NCBI GenBank assembly: GCA_951217055.1
Contig: OX578286.1
Span: 38,100,345 to 38,164,344 of the forward strand
Length of the DNA stretch: 64,000 nt
Reading direction: 5' to 3'
Source of the DNA: Gerris lacustris
Lineage: Eukaryota > Arthropoda > Insecta > Hemiptera > Gerridae
The notes under the pieces were generated by a model. That model saw only the letters and a program-made list of their open reading frames with translations, had not been told where the DNA came from and ran no database searches. The position numbers and the translations under genes were made by a program. Positions 49,501 through 61,692 of the stretch are shown piece after piece; position 1 is the stretch's first letter; each line of letters opens with the position of its first letter.

Positions 49501-50255
49501 TGTTTCTCACTTGAACTCTTCTGGTTTGGTTAACTAAGTACATTCAATCATTTATCCTAGTAGCTTGAATTTGGGTTTCTCCATTCACTGCTGTCAGTAA
49601 GGATAGACAAACAGACTGTCTTAAGAGCTGTAGTTATTAGTCTTTGCACATTGCAAACCCCTTAATTGATTGTATTAAAAAGTCTCTTAACGGCTACTAC
49701 CCTTAATTATTTTCCATCTTCAGTCACTATCCCTCCAAGATGTGTGAAAGTGTCATTATCTCTAATTGTTTTAAATTAGCTCTAATAGTTTTATTAATTC
49801 TAATTTTAGTCAGGGTCAGGGATGATCATGACTTACCTCAGTCCATGGCACAATTTATTCTTATTTTTAGTCCTCCGGTTTTAAGGTTTTTTTTTTGGGG
49901 TGTAAATGTTCCTTATTTTTCTAAAGTTTCTCCTATCCAAACCTTTTGTCTTTTCTACTGTTTGTCCCGTTACTTATGGAGGATACTTGAGATTTTTATG
50001 AGATGCGCTGTTTCTTCAGATTGCTGGACCATCATCTGTATGCATTAGAGCTGTGATGTGGAATGGTCTCTTAGAATCACAGATTATTATTGTGTGTGAC
50101 TTTTAGATCACATCAAATTTGAAGACTTTAAAAAATAAACAGTCTATCAGTAGGTACCACGTTAACATAGTAAGAGAAGTGAATCAATGAATCACGGGCT
50201 GCAAGAGGTTGTGGATTAATCCCTTGCTGTGATCCTCTGATTTATATGGCTCACT

Positions 50256-50424
50256 ATTGATCACATCATACTCACTTTGGCGGTACAATGTACAGAGATA
50301 TGATGTGTGAAGTGGCTGCAACTCTCTACTACAGGGTTACCTAGTTAAATATGGTCTAATAGCAGGGTTGGAACAAGTGGTTCGTCCTACCCGTATAGTA
50401 CTAGTACCTTACTACTACTACTGC
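50256..50424. repeat. dispersed repeat, copy 2
   Basis: Match to 5468-5645 (GGCGGTACAATGTACA, GAACAAGTGGTTCGTCCTAC, ACTACTACTAC tail). It abuts the 52-bp satellite, and the upstream stretch 50185-50255 may be its head. Confidence 0.55.
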
Positions 50425-50429
50425 TAGTT

Positions 50430-50857
50430 TGAATCCAATAGAAAGAAAACCCTTCCAACTCAAGAACTATCAGTTTGGACCTTACAAACTGCTAAAGAAT
50501 ACCCTTCCAACTCAAGAACTATCAGTTTGGACCTTACAAACTGCTAAAGAAAACCCTTCCAACTCAAGAACTATCAGTTTGGACCTTACAAACTGCTAAA
50601 GAAAACCCTTCCAACTCAAGAACTATCAGTTTGGACCTTACAAACTGCTAAAGAAAACCCTTCCAACTCAAGAACTATCAGTTTGGACCTTACAAACTGC
50701 TAAAGAAAACCCTTCCAACTCAAGAACTATCAGTTTGGACCTTACAAACTGCTAAAGAAAACCCTTCCAACTCAAGAACTATCAGTTTGGACCTTACAAA
50801 CTGCTAAAGAAAACCCCTCCAACTCAAGAACTATCAGTTTGGACCTTACAAACTGCT
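50430..50857. repeat. 52-bp satellite array, left block (8 units)
   Basis: Unit GAACTATCAGTTTGGACCTT followed by ACAAACTGCTAAAGAAAACC and CTTCCAACTCAA, repeated every 52 bp with almost no divergence. The block is separated from the right block only by the copia element. Confidence 0.95.
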
Positions 50858-50880
50858 AATAGAATAATATGTCGTATTCT

Positions 50881-51001
50881 TCGTCAAATAGAAGAAGAAA
50901 TACGCACAAGAAACAGTTTTTAATAAACTATAAAAAACATGTGACATCAAGAACAATATGTCAAAAACAACCTTCCAAACTTCAACGTCAACCTTCCAAC
51001 A
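50881..51001 (-). repeat. copia 3' LTR (altered end)
   Basis: It begins TGTTGGAAGG like the 5' LTR but its last bases read TTTGACGA where the 5' copy has TTTGAACA. It is then followed by about 20 bp (50859-50880) that is neither LTR nor satellite. No 5-bp target duplication matches the right flank (AGTTT). Confidence 0.85.
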
Positions 51002-51009
51002 TACTTCCT

Positions 51010-51010
<1 letters not shown>

Positions 51011-51049
<39 letters not shown>

Positions 51050-51066
51050 TTTTTTTAACGGTACGA
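51011..51066. repeat. homopolymer tract (T48-G-T7 on plus strand)
   Basis: 48 consecutive Ts, one G and seven more Ts lie exactly between the truncated pol and the 3' LTR, where reverse transcriptase, RNase H and the polypurine tract should be. Its true length is uncertain because such runs are hard to sequence. Confidence 0.9.
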
Positions 51067-53800
51067 TGGTTTTGTTATTCGGTGGGGTTTCCAAATTCCA
51101 GGTATCATTTCCCTCAAGGCATTTGATCTCATCTTCCATAGCATGAATCCATCGAACAGAATTGGCACAAGAAATAGCTTCGTCGTAAGTTTGTGGGGTG
51201 TAAATGCGTGTAAAATTTACATCTATCTCATAATCATTTAAGTAAAGGGGTAATTTTCGGTCCCTAATAGGACGTCGTGTTTCTATTGCAGTTTTCACAG
51301 GTTTCACCCGCTCTATTTCCGTTTCTTTTCCCACAAGATCATGAGATTCTTCAGAAGTAATTATATTCTGATTCCCATCAAGCGATTTAACACTACTATC
51401 ACTAGACCAATCAGAATCTAGCTCACTATGCTTATCCCTTACATTAGAAGCAGTACGTACGTGACAACTTTCCTTAATAATTCCATTTACAAGAATACGA
51501 TAACCAGTGTCTGTGTAACCAACTAAAATTCCTAGTTCTGCCTTGGGATTTAGTTTACTAGTTCTTTTAACTTCGGGAATGCGGACAAATACTTTGGACC
51601 CATATAATTTTAAGTGACTTACATCCGGTCGGCGGCCAAAGAACAATTCGAAAGGAGTTTTTAATTCATTTGTATTAGCCAAAAGTCTGTTTCCTAAATA
51701 GGTAGCTGCCATGACGCACTCCGGCCAGTATTTTTTATCAATGCTAGCATCTGACAGTAAACACCTGGCCCTGTCCATCACAGTTCGATTGAAACGTTCA
51801 GCCGTCCCATTCAGCTCATGAACATATGCTGGAGAGGGAGTCATCATAATTCCTTTTTGGTTACAGAAATCATAAAAACGAGAATTCAGGTATTCCGTAC
51901 CTCTGTCACATCTTATGACCTTGACTTGACAATCAGTAAAATTTGACATAGTATTGACATAGTGGATAAACTTGTCTACTATTTCAGATTTGGATTTAAT
52001 ACAATACACTCTTGCTAATCGGCTATAATCGTCAATAAAAGTGACGAAACCAATTTCACCCTTGTGGCCAGTTGGTGAGTTAACAATGTTTACATCCGAA
52101 TGAACAATTTGTAAGATTTTTGTGGCTCTAGTTCGATTATTTTGAAATGGTAGGTTACAAATTTTACTCTCTAGGCATGTATCACAGATGAAAGAACCCT
52201 TTTTTAGCTGACGAGGAATGCCTTCTAACAGCTGAGCTGAACATAGAGTATTAAGGTCTTTAAAATTTACATGGCCTAGCATACGATGCCACTTTTCCGC
52301 TTCAGACATTTCTTTTACTTCCAGATTACTACTAAGTACATGAGGACAGCTAGTTTGGTGACCATGAGAAACATAAGAAGTCACTTCATATAATTTATTT
52401 CTTTTGTGAGCTATGGCAACAATTTCATCAGAACGATTTTTAATTTGTGCTGTCGAACCAACAGCCAAGATAGAGTAACCAGCATTAGTGATTCGATTAA
52501 AACTTAACAAATTGTGACTCATACCGGGGGTAAAATATACATTCTTTACAAAAAGGTTTGAGTTTTTACCGTTTATACTAGCGTGCATGAGAATATTCCC
52601 AATGTGAGTAGCTTGTAGAGAAAAACCGTCCCCCACCTTCACCGTTACTGGAACTTTGAGACTTTCAACATTGTTAAGATATCTTTCACAATTCACGATG
52701 TGGTCCGTACATCCACTGTCCAAGATCCACTTTATCTCCTGACAATCTACATTGGACGGAAGGGCAACAGTAGATGACAAGACTTGAGCAAAGAACGAAC
52801 TGAATTCTTCATCTTTGTTAGTACTAACCTGGGAAGTGTGAACATATGATGAATTACGACCACTGGTACTATTTGTGTTTGTGTAGTTACCTCCTCTAGA
52901 ATAGCCACTCTGCCGGCTTCCACCCCTGTATGAGTTACGGGTAGAAGGAAAATTTTCTAAGTTAACACTGCAGTCCTTACGCACATGCCCCGCCATACCA
53001 CAGCGATAACAAGTAAAAACAGGAGGAGAATTTTGTACATTGACTTGGGAATGCCGAAAATTGGCCGAATGGTTAGCTTGTGCCTTCAATGCCACATTAA
53101 ACTGATCTAATTCCTTACTCTCTGCCTTACTATGGTCAAACATGATCTTTCCTTTCACATATTCAACTGTACGCTGGTCAGGGGCCAGTGCATCAAGCAC
53201 ATCTATAATGTGATTGTATCTGTCGGGAAGAATGAGAAGTAAGTAAGATAACTTTTCTTCACTGGAGATAACTTCCCCGGCGTCTTTCAAAGCCCTAATG
53301 TGTCCTTCGAATCTACTGAAGAACTCCTGGGCTTCTTCACCGTCCCGCATTTTTAGATTTAATAGGTTTCTTTTTGCTACGATGCGCATCATCAAAGTTT
53401 TTCTTAGGTATACAGAATCGAGAATATCAACCATACCTTTTGCCGTGGCCTCATGTGCGATTTCATCGAGTATTTTGTCGGTTACGGCACCGACCAGTAC
53501 GCTTTGAACTTTAACGTCCATTGTCGCCCATGCAGTTTTTTCCGGATCCTTATCAGGTTGTTTGCTTTGTAGTACATCATACCACTCTTTTCGTTTTATG
53601 AATAACATAAATCGTAACCTAAATTTAGAGTATTCAATGCCATTAAAACGTTGAGGATACCAATTTTTATCGTCAGCCATGTTGCGCAAAAAAAAAAAAA
53701 ATTACACAGAATTACACAAATAAAAAAAATAGGCCACGCACTAAATTCCTCCAAACTTCCGGAGAACCACTGAACACGAAAAACAGAAAATAAGAACCAC

Positions 53801-53812
53801 GCTCTGCTACCA
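53801..53812 (-). promoter_or_regulatory. copia primer-binding site (initiator tRNA-Met)
   Basis: TGGTAGCAGAGC abuts the 5' LTR and is complementary to the 3' end (CTCTGCTACCA) of initiator tRNA-Met, the usual primer for Ty1/copia minus-strand DNA synthesis. Confidence 0.85.
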
Positions 53813-53933
53813 TGTTCAAATAGAAGAAGAAATACGCACAAGAAACAGTTTTTAATAAACTATAAAAAACATGTGACATCAAGAACAATATGTCAAAAAC
53901 AACCTTCCAAACTTCAACGTCAACCTTCCAACA
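53813..53933 (-). repeat. copia 5' LTR
   Basis: On the minus strand it begins TGTTGGAAGGTTGACG and ends CTATTTGAACA, with canonical TG...CA ends, and is followed directly by the primer-binding site. Apart from the last few bases it is nearly identical to the 3' LTR, so the insertion is young. Confidence 0.9.
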
Positions 53934-54800
53934 AGTTTGGACCTTACAAACTGCTAAAGAAAACCCTTCCAACTCAAGAACTATCAGTTTGGACCTTACA
54001 AACTGCTAAAGAAAACCCTTCCAACTCAAGAACTATCAGTTTGGACCTTACAAACTGCTAAAGAAAACCCTTCCAACTCAAGAACTATCAGTTTGGACCT
54101 TACAAACTGCTAAAGAAAACCCTTCCAACTCAAGAACTATCAGTTTGGACCTTACAAACTGCTAAAGAAAACCCCTCCAACTCAAGAACTATCAGTTTGG
54201 ACCTTACAAACTGCTAAAGAAAACCCCTCCAACTCAAGAACTATCAGTTTGGACCTTACAAACTGCTAAAGAAAACCCTTCCAACTCAAGAACTATCAGT
54301 TTGGACCTTACAAACTGCTAAAGAAAACCCTTCCAACTCAAGAACTATCAGTTTGGACCTTACAAACTGCTAAAGAAAACCCCTCCAACTCAAGAACTAT
54401 CAGTTTGGACCTTACAAACTGCTAAAGAAAACCCATCCAACTCAAGAACTATCAGTTTGGACCTTACAAACTGCTAAAGAAAACCCTTCCAACTCAAGAA
54501 CTATCAGTTTGGACCTTACAAACTGCTAAAGAAAACCCCTCCAACTCAAGAACTATCAGTTTGGACCTTACAAACTGCTAAAGAAAACCCCTCCAACTCA
54601 AGAACTATCAGTTTGGACCTTACAAACTGCTAAAGAAAACCCTTCCAACTCAAGAACTATCAGTTTGGACCTTACAAACTGCTAAAGAAAACCCCTCCAA
54701 CTCAAGAACTATCAGTTTGGACCTTACAAACTGCTAAAGAAAACCCATCCAACTCAAGAACTATCAGTTTGGACCTTACAAACTGCTAAAGAAAACCCAT
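53934..54800. repeat. 52-bp satellite array, right block (about 16 units)
   Basis: Same 52-bp unit and orientation as 50430-50857, with only CCCTTCC/CCCCTCC/CCCATCC variants. It starts in mid-unit (AGTTTGGACC) at the LTR border, as expected for an insertion into a pre-existing array. Confidence 0.95.
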
Positions 54801-55406
54801 CATGTATACCCCTCCTGGGTTATACCTCTCACATGGGTCATGTGTACCCCTCACTTGGGAACCGTGAGAAAGGAATATAACCTTCAAAGAATAGGAGGTG
54901 TATAAATAGGATGCAGCCAGTTCAGTTTGTCATTGCTAAGTTAAAATCATGATGCTCAAGAACACACATATCCTTCAAGAAAGTTGAGTAGTGGACGCAA
55001 AACATCAGATTTTAAAATGTGATTTTTATCACATAACAATATCAAGTATTTTTTTTATTCTTGGAGTTTTATTTACTACGTGAGTTTTATTCACTATTTG
55101 AGTTGAATTTACTGTTACTTTTATTCACTATGAGTAAATTCCTTAAAACCTCAGTTTAAACTACTACCTTGATCTTTCAAGGACTTTTATTACTGTATTA
55201 TCTTAAATAAGTACTATGTACTTGACCTATCTCAACTTTTCTGGTTCCTATGTATCACATTCTGATAAAATCCATTTCCTGTTTGGGGTTGAACAATAGA
55301 ATGGTCTAATCTTAAGGGTTAACAAAGGTATCAATTACCCTGGTGAAACCCTTAAGGCTCTACCTTCCTTTGAGATTAGAAAAATCATTAAAATGAAAAT
55401 GTTATT
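54801..55406. other. gene-free stretch
   Basis: No gene or clear repeat is seen beyond short ACCCCTCCTGGG/TACCCCTCACTTGGG words next to the satellite. Confidence 0.5.
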
Positions 55407-55653
55407 AGTTCTAAGCAAGATATCAAAAATCTAAGTACAGGCTTCATTCCTAATTTTAATTCTGCATAATTTGAGCCCTATTTCAACTCCCTACTACAAT
55501 AAATACTACAACTATTTCAATACGAGTTTTATCGTTGTATTGAAATGGCGCCTGTACTACTTATCATAGGAAGTTGAAATAGAGCTCAAATTGCGCAGAA
55601 TTAAAATTGGGAATGAAGCCCGTACTTAGATTTTTTATGTCTTGTTTAGAACC
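55407..55653. repeat. foldback of about 247 bp
   Basis: The left arm AGTTCTAAGCAAGATATC through TTTCAACTCC pairs with the right arm GGAAGTTGAAATAGAGCTCA through TTGTTTAGAACC, with arms of about 100 bp. No clear target duplication. Confidence 0.7.
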
Positions 55654-55809
55654 AATTAAATTTTAATTTTAGTGTTTTTTCTAACCTCAAAGGGCGGTAA
55701 AGCCTTAATATATTAATATTCTTTTTTAATCAAAGTCTATTTCACCTCACATTTAATTTTCTAAAACGTTTTTCACCCTTCATATTATAGTTAAATTATA
55801 TTATACGAC

Positions 55810-56035
55810 CTATTAAGCCTGTGGCAACAGGCATAATTTTATAATTAGAAAAAAATAAAATTAATTAAATTAATTTAGATATCTTTGTAGATAAGTTATT
55901 ATATCTATTTGAAGACCAACAAATCAAAACAAACTTCTTTTTTTTTTTGGAATAAATGTAGTTGCCTTAGCTTAGCAATCACAAATCATTTCGAGGTGAG
56001 TCGTCGCCGTCGTCGGGACACTACTCGATTATGTA
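55810..56035. repeat. dispersed repeat, long copy
   Basis: From TAAGCCTGTGGCAACAGGCA to the CGTCGCCGTCGTCGGG end it matches 28995-29215 in inverse, and in part 21110-21230. The first part is a short hairpin (GCCTGTGGCAACAGGC). Confidence 0.7.
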
Positions 56036-56468
56036 AATTAACCCTTAAATAACATATTTTTTCATATGTAAATGTATTATATTCAAGAAGGGAGAAAAAA
56101 GAAGTGCTGCAATCTAGCGGATTTTTTCGTAACTAATCTTTGAGACTTATTAGTTCCATCTCTCACCAACAGATAGCAGGACAATGTAAAATATTAAAAT
56201 TTTTAATTTACTCACACAATAACCTTTTTTTAGGTTTTGTGTTTTATTCTTCACAATTAACGAGTGAATAGATATAATTTATTTTTATTTGTTTATTTAA
56301 TTATTTTATACCATTAAAGTAGGGTTTTTATTTTTTTTTAGTAATTTTACATAAAGCACGAGATAATAAGTTGTATTTTTCATGTTTTCTTTTTTATGTA
56401 TGTATTATATTTTAGGTACACATTTACACTTTGTGTGTTAGGGATAAATAATTTTATTTTTTCAAATA

Positions 56469-56558
56469 CATTAGAACCTTGTTGATCCAAAATTTGGTTA
56501 TCTGAGCGTCCGCTAATCCGGACTCCACCAATTAGTTTTGATTGGCATGGTTCTACTA
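56469..56558. mobile_element. short pogo-like MITE remnant
   Basis: CATTAGAACCTTGTTGATCC and (complement of the right side) TAGTAGAACCATGCCAATC form an imperfect inverted repeat with TA borders. It resembles the ATCCGG-bearing ends of elements A and B. Confidence 0.45.
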
Positions 56559-57424
56559 TAGATACTGTATTTAATTTGGTATTATTATATTTTATTGTTT
56601 ATTTATAAGTACATGTGAGATTTGAGTTTTAATATTTATATACTTAGCATGATATTATACCATGTGTTCCAAAAGTCAGTTTTCTGAGGAATTTCTAGAT
56701 TTTTTTATTTTCTTTTAATTTTATTTTGGTTTTTAGGGATTAATAAAATATATATTTTCTTTTAATTCATTTAAATACTATATTTCGCCCATACCTGGGT
56801 ATTTTCAGGCCTAAAATAATAATATAATAAACAATATTGTGACAACAATTTAACTAACTTAACAGACATAAATCATAGCCAAAAATTTGTTATTCGATCT
56901 AAAAATATTTATCTTTTAATGTAATTATTGTCAACAAAATAAAATTCAAAACAACTTTAAATGTAATTCTTGTAGTTAAAATTAAGGTTGTTTTAAATTT
57001 GATTTTGTCGACAGTAATTACACTAGTGATGCGGTGCATAAAGAACTCGCATAGATTGAGGTCTTATGAGTACATCACCCATACTATGTTCTCAATATAG
57101 CTACCAGGATAATTTTTCGGTGAAAACCTAACATATTCTTATTCAACCTCAAAACAGGTTTAAAATCATTTTACGAAAAACAGCAATAAGAATAAGCTTA
57201 CTTTTTAACACCCTCATCTCGGTCACATTTGTTGATAACGTTGCTACTCATAAAGCCTTTTAAAACAATGTATGGTATATCATTCTGACTACAATCTTCC
57301 TCTTTAATCGTCATATTATAGGACCAAGATGATGTGAGCCGAATTAAATTTCGTATAAATTCGCAAGTTCTCAGGAGCTAAAATGTTTTCCATTCATCCA
57401 TACATAATCCATATTTAAAAAAGT

Positions 57425-59075
57425 CATTGCAGGCTCACCACGCTCACCAGTTTTTACCTATATAATCTTTATTTAATAATATTAATGCAGGCTCGCTACG
57501 CTCGCCTGGTTATATAGCGCTTGTAACTAATATTTATTTAATAATAGTAATACATGCTCGCTACGCTCGCCAATTTATACCGCATTTCTATATAATATTT
57601 ATTAATTAAAAATATTGCGGGTTCGCTGCGCTCGCCTGTTTATATAGCATTTTTACATTATCTTTATTTAATAAAAATTATTGCAGGCTCGCTGCGCTCG
57701 CCTGGTTATAGAACATTTGTGCGTAATATTTATTTAATAATATAAATGCAGGCTCGCTACACTCGCCGGTTTATACAACATTTCACGTAATCTTAATTTA
57801 ATAACGTTATTGCAGGGTCGCTTCGCTCGCCTGCTTATATAGCATGCATTTGTAGTAAATATTTTATTTAATAAAATGATTGCAGGCTCACTACGCTCGC
57901 CTGTTATAAATGTAATATTAATGCAGGCTCGCTACGCTCGCCTGTTTATACAGTATTTCTACATAATCTTTATATAATAATATTATTGCAGGCTCGCTGC
58001 GCTCGCCTGTTATAAAAGTAATATTAATGCAGGCTCGCTACGCTCGCCTGTTTATACAGTATTTCTACATAATCTTTATTTAATAATATTATTGCAGGCT
58101 CGCTGCGCTCGCCTGTTATAAAAGCATTTCTGCATAATCTTTATTTAATAATATTAATGCAGGCTCGCTACGCTCGCCTGTTATAAAAGCATTTCTGCAT
58201 AATCTTTATTTAATGATATTATTGCAGGCTCGCCTGATCATACAGCATACATTTATAGTAAATATTTTATTTAATAAAATGATTGCAGGCTCACTACGCT
58301 CGCCTGTTATAAAAGTAATATTAATACAGGCTCGCTACGCTCGCCTGTTTATACAGCATTTCTACATAATCTTTATTTAATAATATTAATGCAGGCTCGC
58401 TACGCTCGCCTGTTATAAAAGCATTACTGCATAATCTTTATTTAATAATATTATTGCAGGCTCGCTGCGCTCGCCTGTTATAAAAGCATTTCTGCATAAT
58501 CTTTATTTAATAATATTAATGCAGGCTCGCTACGCTCGCCTGTTATAAAAGCATTTCTGCATAATCTTTATTTAATGATATTATTGCAGGCTCGCCTGTT
58601 TATACAGCATTTGTAGTAAATATTTTATTTAATAAAATGATTGCAGGCTCACTACGCTCGCCTGTTATAAAAGTAATATTAATACAGGCTCGCTACGCTC
58701 GCCTGTTTATACAGCATTTCTACATAATCTTTATTTAATAATATTAATGCAGGCTCGCTACGCTCGCCTGTTATAAAAGCATTACTGCATAATCTTTATT
58801 TAATAATATTATTGCAGGCTCGCTGCGCTCGCCTGTTATAAAAGCATTTCTGCATAATCTTTATTTAATAATATTAATGCAGGCTCGCTACGCTCGCCTG
58901 TTATAAAAGCATTTCTGCATAATCTTTATTTAATGATATTATTGCAGGCTCGCCTGTTTATACAGCATTTGTAGTAAATATTTTATTTAATAAAATTATT
59001 GCAGGCTCACTAGGCTCACCTGTTGTAAAAGTATTTGTACATAATAATTATATAATTAAATGAATGCCAGCTCGC
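57425..59075. repeat. higher-order tandem array of GCAGGCTCGCTACGCTCGCC units
   Basis: Basic units of about 50-70 bp each carry one AGGCTCGCTACGCTCGCCT quasi-palindrome separated by AT-rich spacers (TTTATTTAATAATATTA). From about 57900 on, units are grouped into a higher-order block of about 357 bp, recognisable by GATTGCAGGCTCACTACGCT at 58283 and 58640. GC-rich beads in AT-rich DNA recur about 25 times. Confidence 0.85.
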
Positions 59076-59179
59076 TGTGCTCGCCTTTTTATACAGTATT
59101 AGTACATAATCTGTAGCCTTTAAAATTCCTTTAAACGAATTATAACATGTTATGCAGATATGTAAAACTTTTTTTTGTT

Positions 59180-59760
59180 TTCTTTATATTGGCCGCCATT
59201 TTAAAAATATTATGTGTGAAATTTGAATAGTTGGATATTCCTTTTCTAGACTTCAAGAGCTTTAAATTGATGTATAACATGTCATACTGACTAAAAACTG
59301 TTTGTTTAGTCTTCCGCCATATTGACCGCCATCTTGAAAATATTAAGTGTAAAATTTTATTAGTTACATATTCTTATCCTCCTCTTAAAGGCCTTTAAAA
59401 CGATGTATAAGACATTATGCTGGATATAACTTTTTATTTTAGTCGTCCGCCATATTGGCCGCCATCTTGAAAATATGAACTGAGAAATTTTATTAGTTAC
59501 ATATTCTTTTTCATCTCTTAAAGACCTTTAAAACTATGTATAACACATTATGCTGGCTAAAACTTTTTTTTATAGTCGTCCGCCATATTGGCCGCCATCT
59601 TGAAAATATTAAATGTGAAAATTTATTAGTTACATATTCTTTTCCTCCTCTTAAAGATCTTTAAAACGATGTGTAACACATTATGCTGACTAAAACTTTC
59701 TTTTTTGGTCGTCCGCCATATTGGGCGCCATCTTTAAAATATTGAGTGAAGAATTTCCAA
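59180..59760. repeat. CCGCCATATTGGCCGCCATC repeat, five units
   Basis: Units of about 120-125 bp with AAAATATTAAGTGTGAAATT and AGACCTTTAAAACNATGTAT, the same family as 4240-4540 in inverse. Confidence 0.8.
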
Positions 59761-60102
59761 AAACTATACACTTCTCACAAATGCTGAGATGCATATATGT
59801 GCCAAATTTCGTTGAAATTTATCAATTTTTACTCCAGTTATCGTTAGACAAACAAACAAACACACAAACAAACAAACACACAAACTTTTCAAATCCCAAG
59901 TCTCTGTAATGAAGAACTCACTGCGCTCGTTCAATAAATTGATAAATATTTTAAGATCGAATTACAAATTTTTGGCTATGATTTAAGTCTGTTAAGTTAG
60001 TTAAATTGTTGTTATACTATTGTTTATGTTATTTTTATTTTAGGCCTGAAGATACCCAAGTATGGGTGAAATATAGTCTTTAAATGAATTTTAAAAAAAA
60101 TA

Positions 60103-60690
60103 GTTATTTACGCACCTAGGGAGTAAATTAATCCATTATTCCCTGAGCGAAAAAGTTGGTTCTTGAGGCGAAGTCGAGGGAATTAGACTCTTTAAGTCCC
60201 AAGGCGCAGCCGAGGGAGATAATTATCGCTTGGGGAATAATGGCACTTTACTCACGAGGTACATACAATATTTTATCTCCAGTAGAAAGAAAATACACAT
60301 TTTTGTCCATTGCACAGTTTTGATTTATTATTTTAATAAATAGCAATAATTATTAGCATTTTTAATAGCAGATATAAGAGATTCAATATTAACAACAAAT
60401 AAGAATTGGAATTAAACTCAAATAGAAGGTTATTTAGATGCAGGTTATAAACAATGATAAACATGGTCAAAAAAGCGAAGTGCCGCCAACCTGATTTCAA
60501 CAACTTCATTAGATTAGCCATTCATTTTCTACTATTTATAAAATAATTAAGTTGCAATCTTTACTTTTTTGCCCTACTTTACTTTTTCGCCCTACTTTTA
60601 CTTTTTCTCCCTACTTTTTGAGTTCAGGGATGAAAAGAACTGTTTTAGTCCCTCTAAACTAATTCAAAATCATAACTTTTTCTCCCTATT
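60103..60690. repeat. 650-bp interspersed repeat, copy 2
   Basis: Inverted match of 29818-30475; see that entry. It begins just 14 bp after the 3.3-kb element. Confidence 0.75.
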
Positions 60691-61690
60691 GGAGATAAAA
60701 TTAATTTTAATCCCTAAAGACCAAGTAAAAGTAAAAGAAAATTAACAAAACATAAGGATCAACTAAAGAAAATAGACAACCAGGTTTTTTTGGTTTTTTT
60801 GTCTTTGTCACACTTGGTAAACTGACTTTTGGGACACCTAGTATTTGAAGATTTATTGACAGTTCTCCTTTCACAAAACTAAATTAAACTGAGGAAGGAG
60901 AGCTGTCATAAGTGATATCATATTGGTAGACTAATGACAGTTCTTCGTTATATAGAAGGAAAGCTTTCGGGAATATTTGTGACAGTTGATTTTTTTAATT
61001 AAAAAAATTAAAGTTATTAAAAATAAGTTTAATTAAAGTTATTCTTTTGTTTTTTTCTGCTGATCTAAACCAAGAAGTCAATGTAATATTATGTAGTTCC
61101 TTAGAGCCACAATTAAGCTAAACATGGCCCAATAGTCATTGGCATATATTTGCTTCCAATTTTCGTCTCCCCGGATGCAATGAAGCATCAGCGGTAAATT
61201 CGGATTGTACGTGCCACCAGTTTGAGGTTAGGTGATAAAATCCCACGTAATAAATTAAAAACCTTAATTTTGTGTACCCTTGAATTTTCAATAGCCCCTC
61301 CGCACTGCTTCGCATTGCTCAGCTCATTTCCTGAAGAAAAACAACCCTCCTGTATATAAACCAGGTAGAGGTCAAACTCGAAGAAATTTCGATGGCACGT
61401 ACAATACGAATTAGCCAGCATCAGCCACTAGGTTGGCCACACATTTGCCTCGCCTCAGGCCTAATGTTGATGGGGGAGGAAGGTGGCTCCTTTGACTTGG
61501 GGTTGGGTATGGGAAGGTTCTCTTTGACCAGCCTTCCAATACCTCCCAACCTCCGATATTTTACCATCATTGTCCACACTACTTGTCCATGATCAACCTT
61601 GGAATGTATTGGGCCAATCTGGGCATAAGTGTGGCCCTAGCTTTGTTTTGAAGAAATACAACTTTTCATTGGTCAATTTATCAATATGAT
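60691..61690. other. gene-free stretch with a possible degenerate MITE
   Basis: No gene recognised. At about 61430-61640 CTAGGTTGGCCACACATTTG and a right-hand sequence near GTGTGGCCCTAG hint at another inverted-repeat element, but its borders are unclear. Confidence 0.4.
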
Positions 61691-61692
61691 TT

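Larger units (their letters stand above)
50846..53689 (-). pseudogene. copia gag-protease-integrase polyprotein, truncated before reverse transcriptase
   Basis: The frame opens at 53689; the likelier start is the second Met (MADDKNWYPQRF) at 53680. It shows a gag capsid-like region (residues about 10-200), zinc knuckle C227-x2-C-x4-H-x4-C240, aspartic protease WILDSGCTDH (D324), a pre-integrase zinc motif (H468, H473, C502, C505), an integrase catalytic triad D532, D595, E631, and the GRRPDVSHLKLYG motif. It stops about 60 residues into the N-terminal region before reverse transcriptase (WIHAMEDEIKCLEGNDTW). Then comes a lysine run from the A48 tract, and after that the frame is read into the LTR. 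A complete copia polyprotein is normally about 1300-1400 residues. Confidence 0.9.
50881..53933 (-). mobile_element. Ty1/copia LTR retrotransposon, deleted in pol, inside the satellite
   Basis: Two 121-bp direct repeats (53813-53933 and 50881-51001) bound an internal region carrying gag, protease and integrase on the minus strand, in the Ty1/copia order. A primer-binding site complementary to the 3' end of initiator tRNA-Met follows the 5' LTR. Reverse transcriptase and RNase H are missing and an A48 tract (T on the plus strand) stands at the break, so the copy cannot move on its own. Short LTRs are compatible with the GalEa-type copia lineages of animals, but that assignment is an inference. 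Confidence 0.9.
56765..60089. mobile_element. 3.3-kb element with long terminal inverted repeats
   Basis: The left 160 bp (ATTCATTTAAATACTATATT, CCTGGGTATTTTCAGGCCTA, TTGTTATTCGATCT) are repeated in inverse at the right end (about 59935-60089). Between them lie a unique stretch (56930-57425), a GGCTCGCTACGCTCGCC tandem array (57425-59075) and a GCCGCCATCTTGAAAAT array (59180-59760), then a (CAAA)n run. No protein frame is visible. The class is unknown. Confidence 0.7.

Noticed and set aside
50430..50857. CRISPR-like regular repeats
   Set aside because: The 52-bp units are contiguous with no unique spacers and the context is eukaryotic; this is a satellite.
50869..51146. Phenylalanine-rich open frames on the plus strand
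   Set aside because: They are shadows of the poly-T tract opposite the copia frame.
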